Shown in pieces: positions 1 to 8,118 of a stretch of DNA of 64,000 bases (position 1 is its first letter; each line of letters starts with the position of its first letter). The notes beneath the pieces are model-generated. The model worked only from the letters and a program-made list of their open reading frames with translations, was not told where the DNA came from and made no database searches. Source of the DNA: a bacterium (lineage in GTDB: Bacteria; CLD3; SB21). The position numbers were made by a program, and so were the translations under genes. The stretch is taken from assembly GCA_013360215.1 (NCBI GenBank), contig JABWCP010000010.1:1-64000 (forward strand), read 5' to 3'.

Positions 1-314
1 CCAAGTCGTGCCTGTAAAAGACATGCGGTCGCCGGAAAAAACATATCCGGCGTAACGGTTCCTACAATGATCAAATCAATTTCGGCAGGATCTGTATTCG
101 TTTGTTCCAAAAGACGTTTACAAGCTTCATAGGCAAGATCGGATGTGGCTTTACCTTTTTCTAAAATATGTCGTTCTTTGATACCGGTCCGCGTGGTTAT
201 CCATTCATCGGTGGTATCTACCATTTTCTCAAGCTCTTTATTGCTGAGAATTTGCTCGGGCACCCAGTGGGCAACACCCGAGATTTTTGCACGATACTTA
301 TTGCCTAACGCCAT
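1..314 (-). CDS. fabH: beta-ketoacyl-ACP synthase III (KAS III), N-terminal part
   Basis: The gene runs off the left edge, leaving about 104 N-terminal residues. They carry the start of the FabH thiolase fold: GVAHWVPEQ, the TTDEWITTRTGIKERH segment that shapes the acyl-CoA pocket, and DLIIVGTVTPD. The catalytic Cys-His-Asn residues lie outside the window. KAS III condenses acetyl-CoA (or another short acyl-CoA) with malonyl-ACP to begin fatty-acid synthesis in the cytoplasm. The start is the ATG at 312-314, 45 nt after plsX on the same strand, the usual plsX-fabH order. Family call is secure; substrate preference cannot be judged. Confidence 0.93.
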   Translation of the reverse strand, partial: MALGNKYRAKISGVAHWVPEQILSNKELEKMVDTTDEWITTRTGIKERHILEKGKATSDLAYEACKRLLEQTNTDPAEIDLIIVGTVTPDMFFPATACLLQARL

Positions 315-359
315 AATTCTTTTCTACTGCGGCATGCAGCACAGCGCGCAGTGTGTTAG

Positions 360-1376
360 TTATGATAATCGAATACGTTCTTTAATGACTTCGTTTATTT
401 TTTTATCCACCATTTTTTGCGCAACCATGATCGCGTTGTACATGGCTTTGGGCGAAGAACTGCCGTGACCGATGATCACCACACCGTTTACACCCAACAA
501 AGGAACGCCGCCATATTCTTCATAATTCATATCTTTAAAAACACCTTTGATGCCGGTCTTTGCCAACAGTAATTGGAGTTTCGTCATAAAACTCGACTCA
601 GCGGCCTGTTTGAAACGGGCTTTGAGAAAACCGGGAACACTTTCTCCAAATTTTAATACGATATTTCCTACAAAACCGTCGCACACGATAACATCCGTCG
701 TTCCCTTGAGAATGTCCCGACCTTCCACATTACCCGCAAAATTGAATAATTTTTTTTCTCGAAAAAGGGCGTTGGTTTCTTTGGTTACTTCATTTCCTTT
801 GGAGTCTTCTTCACCGATACTCAAAAGCCCTACAGTGGGATTTTTTACACCCCACATCGCCTCCATATAAATACTACCCATGAGGCCAAACTGCAAAAGA
901 TGTTGCGGTTTACAATCCGAGACGGCACCCACATCAAGCACCAGAGAGCGCCCGCGGGCTGTCGGGAAAAAAGCACCTATTGTAGGACGTTGAACACCTT
1001 CGATCCGCCCAACGCCGAGTAACCCGGCTGTCATCATCGCTCCGGTATTGCCCATCCCGATAAACGCATCCGCTTGGCCGGATTTGACTAATTCCGCACC
1101 GCGATGAATCGAGGAACCGGACTTATTTCGCCAAGCGTCCGCCGGTGACTCATGCATATCGATGACAGATGTCGTATGTTCTAAGCGTAAAATATTGCCG
1201 CATAAATCACGACCTCCGCAGCGCTCGATCTCTTTCATTACTACATCTTTATCGCCGGTCAGAATGATTTCGTGATTTACGCCGGTAGATACCCATGCCC
1301 GAGCCGCCAAAATGACGCCGTCAATTATATGTTTGGGCGCTTCATCACCGCCCATCGCATCCACAACGATCTTCAT
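360..1376 (-). CDS. plsX: phosphate acyltransferase PlsX
   Basis: 338 residues, the normal PlsX length. The N-terminal MKIVVDAMGGDEAPKHIIDG motif and the internal GAVSDCKP and VCDGFVGNIVLK motifs identify the family. PlsX converts acyl-ACP and phosphate to acyl-phosphate, the donor used by PlsY for glycerol-3-phosphate acylation, as a peripheral membrane enzyme. It sits between rpmF upstream and fabH downstream, linking phospholipid and fatty-acid synthesis. A terminator-like hairpin lies between rpmF and plsX, so plsX may depend on read-through or on its own promoter in 1377-1467. Confidence 0.97.
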   Translation of the reverse strand: MKIVVDAMGGDEAPKHIIDGVILAARAWVSTGVNHEIILTGDKDVVMKEIERCGGRDLCGNILRLEHTTSVIDMHESPADAWRNKSGSSIHRGAELVKSGQADAFIGMGNTGAMMTAGLLGVGRIEGVQRPTIGAFFPTARGRSLVLDVGAVSDCKPQHLLQFGLMGSIYMEAMWGVKNPTVGLLSIGEEDSKGNEVTKETNALFREKKLFNFAGNVEGRDILKGTTDVIVCDGFVGNIVLKFGESVPGFLKARFKQAAESSFMTKLQLLLAKTGIKGVFKDMNYEEYGGVPLLGVNGVVIIGHGSSSPKAMYNAIMVAQKMVDKKINEVIKERIRLS

Positions 1377-1467
1377 TACCTTCTCCGACTTATATGCCTG
1401 TTCGTTTCATATTACGAAAAGACCGCGCCAATATACCGTTATCAACCCACATTATCAAACCGCAATT

Positions 1468-1508
1468 AAAAAAAAACCTGTCGTTGCCGTGGGAACAAGG
1501 ACAGGTTT
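1468..1508 (-). terminator. intrinsic terminator between rpmF and plsX
   Basis: Nine-bp stem AAACCTGTC (1474-1482) with GACAGGTTT (1500-1508), loop of 17 nt. Read on the minus strand the stem runs straight into a T tract (1468-1476). It lies 27 nt after the rpmF stop codon and 91 nt before the plsX start, so it would end or attenuate the DUF177-rpmF transcript. Confidence 0.75.
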
Positions 1509-1535
1509 ACTTAGACGATTTGAGCGCACTCCAAA

Positions 1536-1718
1536 TCAGGCTTCGCGCGCGATCACGATCTGACGGCCATCGTAGTGCCCGCAGTTGGGGCACACACGGT
1601 GATGCATTTTGGGTTGACCACAGTTGGCACATTTGCCGACGGCGGCATTATCCAGTTTCCAGTGCGTACGACGTTTATCACGGCGCTGCTTTGAATGTCT
1701 GCGTTTGGGATTAGGCAT
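1536..1718 (-). CDS. rpmF: 50S ribosomal protein L32
   Basis: 60 residues, typical for bL32. The basic N-terminus MPNPKRRHSKQRRDKRRTHW is diagnostic. Two Cys pairs (CANC and CPNC) form the zinc-binding version of the protein, so this is a C+ paralogue. It is a structural component of the large ribosomal subunit. It follows the DUF177 gene by 28 nt in the conserved yceD-rpmF-plsX-fabH arrangement and is followed by an intrinsic terminator. Confidence 0.97.
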   Translation of the reverse strand: MPNPKRRHSKQRRDKRRTHWKLDNAAVGKCANCGQPKMHHRVCPNCGHYDGRQIVIAREA

Positions 1719-1746
1719 GATATTCTCCTAAAATAATGTAAAATCG

Positions 1747-2262
1747 TTATTCGTTCACGGTCTGCGCATGCTCACATGCACGTTCATTGAGATTCGCTCC
1801 GCACTGTACACACAAACCTTTACAATCTTCATCGCAAAGAACTTTATGCGGCATCGCAAGCTCAATCGTATCTACAATATCTTTATCTAAAACGATTTGG
1901 TTTTCCTTGCGGACATCCAATAACCGTATTTCCGTTTCACCGCTCTGCGCGTTCCGCTCGCTCCGATGATCGGTGTAGATGACCTGAAAATCATCGGCCA
2001 CATCTACACTTACATCCTCCAAACAACGGTCGCATACTAATCTCGCCTCCCCAATCACTTTCATCTTTATATAATAGACGTGATTGGTTTTGGTCAACAC
2101 CGCGTCCGCCGAAATCGGTTTTTCGAAGTGATTCCGGCCTTCAAAATCAATACTGTTCAAGCCGATATCTTCGGCCTTAACATCAAAATGGAAACGGTGT
2201 TCACCGTCTCCTAAGCTTAAAATTTTGTCAATTTTCGCAACCAAGCGAACACCTAACTTCAA
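1747..2262 (-). CDS. YceD/DUF177 family protein (23S rRNA accumulation factor type)
   Basis: 171 residues, matching the YceD/DUF177 length and its invariant position upstream of rpmF. Visible features are LVCDRCLEDV near the middle and a C-terminal Cys cluster, LCDEDCKGLCVQCGANLN, which is the family's metal-binding-like signature. E. coli YceD is implicated in 23S rRNA accumulation; plant homologues act in plastid 23S processing. The role here is inferred from family and position. It is the first gene of the unit; its promoter must lie in 2263-2649. Confidence 0.88.
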   Translation of the reverse strand: MKLGVRLVAKIDKILSLGDGEHRFHFDVKAEDIGLNSIDFEGRNHFEKPISADAVLTKTNHVYYIKMKVIGEARLVCDRCLEDVSVDVADDFQVIYTDHRSERNAQSGETEIRLLDVRKENQIVLDKDIVDTIELAMPHKVLCDEDCKGLCVQCGANLNERACEHAQTVNE

Positions 2263-2649
2263 TTTGATAAAACACTTATCAAATTTTGGGGCACGAAGAT
2301 AGTTTTTTTTGTTTGGATTGTCAAGGGAAAAGAGGAGCTTTCAAGCTCTATATACATAGCTGCCCCATTAACGTCTATATCGCATCCTACCGCAAATCAA
2401 TTTATTCAGCCAACTTCAATAGTCGGTCTTTCATCGGCTGAAAAAAAATTTGTTTTTGGCGCAAAATAAGATGTTCAACCTTTTTAATTTCAGACGGTTA
2501 ATTAATATGTTCAGGCACTCAATCATGCACAAACATAAAATTCTAAAACAAATCCACAAAACATACATTGATATTTTTCACACAAACTAACCCACGCAAA
2601 AACAGCTACATCTTGATGTAGGTTGATGTTTTTGTAAGAAAGGTGGATT
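2263..2649. other. AT-rich divergent intergenic region
   Basis: 387 nt between the divergent DUF177 and histidine-kinase genes. It is AT-rich and must hold both promoters; I could not single out -35/-10 pairs with confidence. A clear ribosome-binding site AAAGGTGG (2639-2646) precedes the kinase start. I see no small ORF with its own ribosome-binding site and no RNA gene. Confidence 0.5.
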
Positions 2650-4059
2650 TTGCTCCATTCAATTTATACCTTCGCAACATCATTACATACAATGCACACA
2701 TTCATCCAAAAATTCGTTTGGTTACCTCACGATCCCGGCCTCCCTCCGCTTGAATTCTGGAGAAAACGCATCACTATCGCCGTAGTAGCTGCCAACTGCA
2801 TTATGGGAACCGCCGCATTGATCCCTACAATTCCATTTTTCATGCAAAGCGAAACGCCATGGATAGGCCTTATTTTCGTTGTGATGATGATCGGCATGTA
2901 TTTCGCGTGGTTTTCTCAAAAACTATCACAATTAAAAAAGTCTATTTTAGTTACAGTCAGCTTTTTGATTGCCGGGACATTGTGTTTTAAACCCTTTGGT
3001 GCCGCGGGAGCAATATGCACTCTATTCGTCGCACATATCTTATCGTCATTACTTTTTCGTCCACGCCTTTTTCTTATAAGCCTTTCTTACATTTTTATCG
3101 TTTTTATCGTGGCCGGGTTTTACATGGATACCGGAAATACCATAGGTGATGACCAGTTTGAATCGCGTTATACATGGAACACCTGGTTCATCGTTATTTC
3201 TAATGTAATTGCAGCGCTCTTGACTATCGGCTGGGCAATTCACATAGTCATCAATAGTTTGGAACATTCACTGATCATGGAGAATTCTTCTCGATTAGCA
3301 CTTCAAGAGGAAATAAATCAGCATAAAAGAACGCAAACCGAACGTATAAAACTAGAAGAAGAAGTATTCCATATGCAGAGAGCTCAGGCTATGCATCAGA
3401 TGGCTGGCGGTGTTGCACACGACTTCAGCAATATATTAACCAGTACGCTCGGTTATCTTGCGCTTTTACAAGAACGGGTTCAGCATGACCCTAAAGCGAT
3501 TGAAATGATAAGTTCGATGAATGCCGGAGCCCGGCGTGGGCGTCAACTTATTCGCCAATTGCTTATGTATAGCCGGCAAACCGAAGTGCATCAAGAAGCT
3601 TTTCAGCTTTCTCCTTTGATTGACGAATGTTATGATATGGTTAAACCCGCCTTAAAGCATATACGATATCAATTCATATCCGAAGTCAAAAATGACACTA
3701 TATTTGGCGATCCGACACAAATGCATCAGGTGCTATTTAATCTGATGACAAATGCTATACAGGCCATGGATGGAAAAGGTCATTTGAGTGTCAAAGTAAT
3801 CCCGGGACCGCACCAATATCTTCGAATTTTAGTTTCCGATACCGGCCCCGGCATAGCAACCGAAAATATTGATAAAATTTTTGAACCCTACTTCAGCACC
3901 AAGCCCCAAGGGCTCGGCACGGGATTGGGCCTTGCGGTGGTACAAAGCATTATACGAAATCACCATGGGGCTATTCGTGTTCGCTCCACACCCGGGCAAG
4001 GCGCCACATTTGAAATTGATTTGCCTTTGCAAAAACTTAATACGGATCAACCTTCATGA
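2650..4059 (+). CDS. membrane sensor histidine kinase (NtrB-like HisKA/HATPase), orphan
   Basis: 469 residues from a TTG start 3-4 nt after AAAGGTGG; an in-frame ATG at 2692 lacks such a site and is the alternative. The N-terminal 220 residues contain about six hydrophobic segments with little periplasmic sequence, followed by a short coiled linker. The H-box GGVAHDFSNILTS places the phosphorylated His at about residue 257. The ATP-binding part has an N-box (FNLMTNAIQAM), G1 (DTGPGIATENIDKIF) and G2 (GLGTGLGLAVVQSII). The HDFSN form is typical of NtrB-like and hybrid kinases. No response regulator is adjacent, so it is an orphan whose partner and signal are unknown. Its 3' end overlaps the convergent permease gene by 13 nt. 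Confidence 0.9.
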   Translation: MLHSIYTFATSLHTMHTFIQKFVWLPHDPGLPPLEFWRKRITIAVVAANCIMGTAALIPTIPFFMQSETPWIGLIFVVMMIGMYFAWFSQKLSQLKKSILVTVSFLIAGTLCFKPFGAAGAICTLFVAHILSSLLFRPRLFLISLSYIFIVFIVAGFYMDTGNTIGDDQFESRYTWNTWFIVISNVIAALLTIGWAIHIVINSLEHSLIMENSSRLALQEEINQHKRTQTERIKLEEEVFHMQRAQAMHQMAGGVAHDFSNILTSTLGYLALLQERVQHDPKAIEMISSMNAGARRGRQLIRQLLMYSRQTEVHQEAFQLSPLIDECYDMVKPALKHIRYQFISEVKNDTIFGDPTQMHQVLFNLMTNAIQAMDGKGHLSVKVIPGPHQYLRILVSDTGPGIATENIDKIFEPYFSTKPQGLGTGLGLAVVQSIIRNHHGAIRVRSTPGQGATFEIDLPLQKLNTDQPS

Positions 4060-5285
4060 CGGATGGCCTCCGCCGGATTTAGCTTGGATGCTAAAGCGGC
4101 GGGATATGTACCAAAAATAATTCCCACCATCACAGCTATACCTGAGACGGTCAGCAATGTGCCCCACGTAACGGAGGCTTGAAACGGTGTTGTAGCCATG
4201 TGGCTGATGATCACAGCCAAAAGCATGGCGCCGAGATACCCTAAAATCATCCCCAAAACGCTCCCCAAAAACGATACCACTACCGATTCCGATAAAAACT
4301 GAACCAATATATCGCGGCGCTTGGCACCGGCCGCTTTGCGAACACCGATTTCCATCGTACGCTGCGTGACTGAGATTAACAGTACATTCATCACACCGAT
4401 ACCGCCGACAAGCACTGAAATGCCGACGATAAACCCCATCACAATCCGAAATACAAGAAACCCTTTGGCCATCTGATCAACCCGTGATTTATTACTGGCT
4501 ACGATCAATGTATCTCCCGCACTGACAGGGTGCGTATGGAGATAATTTTGTATATGCTCTTGCAGCGGTATCACGTTTTCTATCTGTGGTGTTTCAAACA
4601 ATCCGATCGGCGGGTACTCGGTAAGCTTCGCTGAATCCATAAGCGAAATAGGCAGTATTGCTTCGGCGGTAGTTTCACGCGCCGCCGTAATCCCGATAAT
4701 GGTATAAGTTTGCGCGCCGATATGTATCGATTTGCCAATTAACGCAGGAATCAAAGACGAATCTTTCGCAGATTGAAAAGCAAGAAACCGATTGATGACC
4801 GCAAATTTCCTTTTACCGTAGATATCCTCTTCCGATAAAACCCGGCCGTCCAATAAAGAATCTGCCCTTAAAACCATGGCCGAACTAAAATTGATCTGAG
4901 CGCCTACCCATTTGGATGAATCTACTTTTACCTCTGCACCATAAGTGGAAACTAATTGCGCGGTATGGGACATACGCAGTGAACTTTTCAGCGAATCAAA
5001 TACGACCGGAGACAGTATGGCCAGGTCCGTTTTACGCATACGAACGCCGTCTGATTTTTTAAACGGCTCGCTGCTCACGATGACCATGTTCATGGACGTA
5101 GTTTGCAGTATCTGTTTACGAACGGATGCCTCCATACCTTCGATGAGGGCCAGCACCATCACCAAGGACGCCACACCGATCACGATTCCCAAAACTGAAA
5201 GAAAGGTATGAAAAAAACGCGCCTTCACATTATGCATTGTAAACGAAACGGCGCTACGGAAATTTTCAAAAAATGTCATTCGCAT
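4047..5285 (-). CDS. MacB/FtsX-type ABC transporter permease
   Basis: 412 residues. One N-terminal membrane helix (FLSVLGIVIGVASLVMVLAL) precedes a large periplasmic MacB_PCD domain, then three C-terminal helices of an FtsX domain with the conserved QRTMEIGVRKAAGAKRRDI loop and ESVVVSFLGSVLGMILGY. Such permeases form mechanotransmission pumps with an ATPase and a MacA adaptor. No ATPase lies next to it; the closest in the window is at 11284-11955. Function beyond the family is unknown. Confidence 0.9.
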   Translation of the reverse strand: MRMTFFENFRSAVSFTMHNVKARFFHTFLSVLGIVIGVASLVMVLALIEGMEASVRKQILQTTSMNMVIVSSEPFKKSDGVRMRKTDLAILSPVVFDSLKSSLRMSHTAQLVSTYGAEVKVDSSKWVGAQINFSSAMVLRADSLLDGRVLSEEDIYGKRKFAVINRFLAFQSAKDSSLIPALIGKSIHIGAQTYTIIGITAARETTAEAILPISLMDSAKLTEYPPIGLFETPQIENVIPLQEHIQNYLHTHPVSAGDTLIVASNKSRVDQMAKGFLVFRIVMGFIVGISVLVGGIGVMNVLLISVTQRTMEIGVRKAAGAKRRDILVQFLSESVVVSFLGSVLGMILGYLGAMLLAVIISHMATTPFQASVTWGTLLTVSGIAVMVGIIFGTYPAALASKLNPAEAIRHEG

Positions 5286-5437
5286 AACAACCCGGTTTTT
5301 AAATCTGTTTTATGTGCATGGTATACGTTTTCAATTCAAAAAGTTTCCTTTCAAATTTTATGGCCATTCATCAGTTGTAGTTTCAAATTGCAAATCATCG
5401 TGAATGTCAATATAATCCGTCGTTAAAATTAATTATG

Positions 5438-5460
5438 TCCGCACACATCCTATGTGCGGA
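5438..5460. promoter_or_regulatory. perfect hairpin in the glyS leader
   Basis: Eight-bp perfect inverted repeat TCCGCACA (5438-5445) / TGTGCGGA (5453-5460) with a 7-nt loop, ending 23 nt before the glyS ATG. It has no T tract, so it is not a terminator. I see no T-box or glycine-riboswitch core. It may be an operator or a 5'-UTR stem. Confidence 0.45.
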
Positions 5461-5483
5461 TTCACGTTGGTCAACGGAGCAGT

Positions 5484-6848
5484 ATGAGCACGCAGAAGCC
5501 TCTTTCGGGAACAGAACTCATGGACAAAATCGTATCGCTATGCAAGCGGCGCGGATTTATTTTTCAATCGTCGGAAATTTACGGCGGCCTCAACGGATGC
5601 TGGGATTACGGCCCACTCGGCGTCGAACTTCTGAAGAATTATAAAGATGCTTGGTGGAAGGCCATGACCTTTCGGGACGATATCGAAGGTTTGGATGCCG
5701 CTATACTTATGCATCCGCGCGTATGGGAAGCCTCCGGTCACGTGGAAAATTTTACCGATCCGATGGTGGATTGCAAAGAATGTAAAGCGCGTTTTCGTGA
5801 AGACCAGATCGAGGATTCGATGTGCGGCAATAAAGCCTATCAAGGCCGGAAAGCACATAAATGTATGGCCGAAGGAAAGTTTACCGAAGCGCGACAATTT
5901 AATCTGATGTTCAAAACCTACATCGGACCGCTCGAAGACTCCAGCGCGGTAGTTTACCTTCGCCCGGAAACGGCGCAAGGCATCTATGTCAATTTTCACA
6001 ATGTCAAAGATTCTTCCCGCCAAAAAGTACCGTTTGGTATCGCACAGATCGGCAAAGCCTTCCGCAATGAGATCAACACCAAAAACTTTTTATTCCGTAC
6101 GCGGGAATTCGAACAAATGGAAATGCAGTTTTTTGTGAAGCCCGGTACGGATATGGAATGGTTTAATACGTGGAAAGAAAACCGTAAACAATGGTACCTT
6201 TCGCTCGGCTTTACGGAAGACAAACTAAAATTTCACGCGCATGAAAAACTGGCGCATTATGCGGCGGCGGCTTTTGATATCGAATTTCTTTTCCCCTTCG
6301 GATGGGGCGAAATTGAAGGTATACACAACCGTACGGATTTTGATCTCAAGCGCCATCAGGAATATTGCGGTAAGAATCTGGATTATTTTGACGATACGAC
6401 CAAAGAAAAATACTTGCCGTATGTGATAGAAACATCGGCCGGCGCTTCGCGCGGTGTCATGGCTTCGCTGGTCAATGCGTATGCCGAAGAAGAAGCACCT
6501 ACCGGCGACGGTAAAACGGAAACCCGCGTCGTGATGAAGTTTCATCCCACACTCGCACCGGTCAAAGCCGCTATTTTGCCTTTGGTCAAAAAAGACGGTA
6601 TGCCGGAAGTGTCTATGACTTTATATAATGAACTCAAGAAGCATTATAAGATATTTTACGATGAATCCGCCACCGTCGGAAAACGCTACCGCCGGCAAGA
6701 TGAAATCGGTACGCCGTATTGTTTTACGATCGATAGCGAGACACTGCAAAATCAAACCGTCACCGTCCGTCACCGCGACAGCATGACGCAGGAACGTATT
6801 GCAATGGATCAGGTTCTGCGGTTTCTCCGAGATAACTTGAACACTTAA
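5484..6848 (+). CDS. glyS: glycine--tRNA ligase, dimeric alpha2 type
   Basis: Charges tRNA-Gly in the cytoplasm. This is the eukaryote/archaeal-like homodimeric class II enzyme, not the GlyQ/GlyS tetramer. Visible are the N-terminal KRRGFIFQSSEIYGGLNGCWDYGP segment split by the family's Cys-containing insert (CKECKARF...CMAEGKF), motif 2 IGKAFRNEINTKNFLFRTRE with EFEQMEMQFF, motif 3 ETSAGASRGVMASL, and a C-terminal anticodon-binding domain from about residue 360. I chose the ATG at 5484 (454 residues) because GGAG lies 4 nt upstream; a GTG at 5454 would add ten residues but overlaps the leader hairpin. A terminator-like hairpin follows at 6878. Confidence 0.95.
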   Translation: MSTQKPLSGTELMDKIVSLCKRRGFIFQSSEIYGGLNGCWDYGPLGVELLKNYKDAWWKAMTFRDDIEGLDAAILMHPRVWEASGHVENFTDPMVDCKECKARFREDQIEDSMCGNKAYQGRKAHKCMAEGKFTEARQFNLMFKTYIGPLEDSSAVVYLRPETAQGIYVNFHNVKDSSRQKVPFGIAQIGKAFRNEINTKNFLFRTREFEQMEMQFFVKPGTDMEWFNTWKENRKQWYLSLGFTEDKLKFHAHEKLAHYAAAAFDIEFLFPFGWGEIEGIHNRTDFDLKRHQEYCGKNLDYFDDTTKEKYLPYVIETSAGASRGVMASLVNAYAEEEAPTGDGKTETRVVMKFHPTLAPVKAAILPLVKKDGMPEVSMTLYNELKKHYKIFYDESATVGKRYRRQDEIGTPYCFTIDSETLQNQTVTVRHRDSMTQERIAMDQVLRFLRDNLNT

Positions 6849-6877
6849 AAGCATTGTGTGAAATAATACCGCTGCAT

Positions 6878-6934
6878 GAGGGCGCATATTTGTCTTTCTA
6901 AAAAACAAAGACATTCATTTATATGCGCTCTTTT
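6878..6934 (+). terminator. two-tier hairpin terminator after glyS
   Basis: Outer arms GAG-CGCATAT (6878-6889, GG bulge) and ATATGCGCTC (6921-6930) enclose an inner TGTCTTT/AAAGACA stem (6891-6897/6907-6913). The outer arm ends in TTTT. It begins 29 nt after the glyS stop codon. Confidence 0.6.
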
Positions 6935-7055
6935 GCAACATATACTTGATCGCGTCGCCGTTCACCGACTTCCCGCCACCATTCACCGAAATGCGTGCAA
7001 CAAAATTTATTTTCCTATGTATGTTTATGGCGTAAACAAAAACAAGGAAAAAGCC

Positions 7056-7439
7056 ATGTTCACGCATCACTCTCATGACATAAAAAGACACCTGATCTGG
7101 GGCGTTGCCCTGATCGCAATCGGTTTCGTCGTGTTATTAGACCGATTGCACGTGTATGACATCGGCCCGTTGTGGAAATTCTGGCCTGTATTTTTGATCG
7201 TAGGCGGTATCAGCGATTTACTCAGTTACAACAAGGCGCGTCGCATCGCCGATGGCGTGTTTTGGATATTAACCGGCGGTTGGTTGCTCGCGGTACAGTT
7301 TTATGCATGGGGATTGACCTATCGCAACAGTTGGCCGTTTTTATTGATCGCCTGGGGCGTCAGTAAAATCACGAGAAGTTTATTAAACAAATATTATTTC
7401 ACACCACAAACTACGACACATTATGAAAACGGACTCTAA
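7056..7439 (+). CDS. small LiaI/LiaF-like membrane protein (DUF5668-type)
   Basis: 127 residues from the ATG at 7056, which has AAGGAAA just upstream; longer in-frame starts lack a site. Four hydrophobic segments, with WGVALIAIGFVVLLDRL and the repeated (L/R)WPVFLI pattern of the LiaI/LiaF-like transmembrane region. The gene overlaps the next, larger LiaF-like gene by 17 nt and begins a plus-strand run leading into a LytS/LytTR system. By analogy with LiaF it may modulate that sensor; this is inference. Confidence 0.75.
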   Translation: MFTHHSHDIKRHLIWGVALIAIGFVVLLDRLHVYDIGPLWKFWPVFLIVGGISDLLSYNKARRIADGVFWILTGGWLLAVQFYAWGLTYRNSWPFLLIAWGVSKITRSLLNKYYFTPQTTTHYENGL

Positions 7440-8118
7440 AATCCCCGGGCAGGTTATCCTCGGAGTTATCGCCATCGTTCTCGGCGTTTTATTTCTCCTG
7501 GACAACCTCCGAATTATAGAAGACTTCAGGCTTTCGCGTTTATGGCCGGTTATCTTTATTATTTTCGGCGTCCTCAAAATTCGCCAATCGCGTACCGTAC
7601 CGAGTTATTTTGTCGGCAGCGTATTGATATTCGTGGGTACGATCATGATTCTCCACAGACTTGGGATCATCTATTTCAGTTGGCACACATGGTGGCCGGT
7701 TTTTATGATCCTCGCCGGCGGTGCTTTTATACTCAAAGGTTTTTATCGCCATCGTGGACAGGACGAAACGAACATACCGAAAGCCGATAATGAACACGTC
7801 GTACAAGCAACAGCGATTTTCGGTGGCAACTCACGTATCATTGCCAGTCAGGATTTTAAAGGCGGCGAAGTAACGGCCGTCATGGGCGGATGTGAGATAG
7901 ATTTGCGTCATGCTTCCGTCGCCGATGAGGCGACGATCCACGTGTTTGCATTATTCGGCGGTATTGATATCAAAGTGCCGACGGACTGGGCGGTATTTCT
8001 CAACGGCACACCGATTCTCGGCGGCTTTGATGACAAAACACTGCATCCCGCCGCTCAAACCAAACGCTTGCACATCCAAGGATATGCCATCATGGGCGGC
8101 GTTGAGGTTCGAAACTAA
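7423..8118 (+). CDS. LiaF-like cell-envelope stress membrane protein
   Basis: 231 residues. The N-terminal ~110 residues have four hydrophobic helices with LDNLRII and the RLWPVIFIIFG / WWPVFMILAGG repeats. The C-terminal half is a soluble LiaF/DUF2154-like beta domain with three repeated motifs (TAIFGGNSR, TAVMGGCEIDLR, HVFALFGGIDIKVP). In Firmicutes LiaF restrains the LiaRS system under cell-wall stress. Here the gene abuts a LytS-type kinase (stop and start overlap by 1 nt) and a LytTR regulator, so a similar sensing role is likely though unproven. Confidence 0.85.
   Translation: MKTDSKIPGQVILGVIAIVLGVLFLLDNLRIIEDFRLSRLWPVIFIIFGVLKIRQSRTVPSYFVGSVLIFVGTIMILHRLGIIYFSWHTWWPVFMILAGGAFILKGFYRHRGQDETNIPKADNEHVVQATAIFGGNSRIIASQDFKGGEVTAVMGGCEIDLRHASVADEATIHVFALFGGIDIKVPTDWAVFLNGTPILGGFDDKTLHPAAQTKRLHIQGYAIMGGVEVRN

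Noticed and set aside
5438-5483. T-box or glycine riboswitch before glyS
   Set aside because: Only a short perfect hairpin is present; no T-box bulge, specifier loop, antiterminator or glycine-aptamer core can be read, and there is too little leader sequence.
6876-7055. N-terminal extension of the small LiaF-like protein from 6876
   Set aside because: The start would lie at the glyS terminator hairpin, the sequence is not membrane-like, and the ATG at 7056 has a good site.
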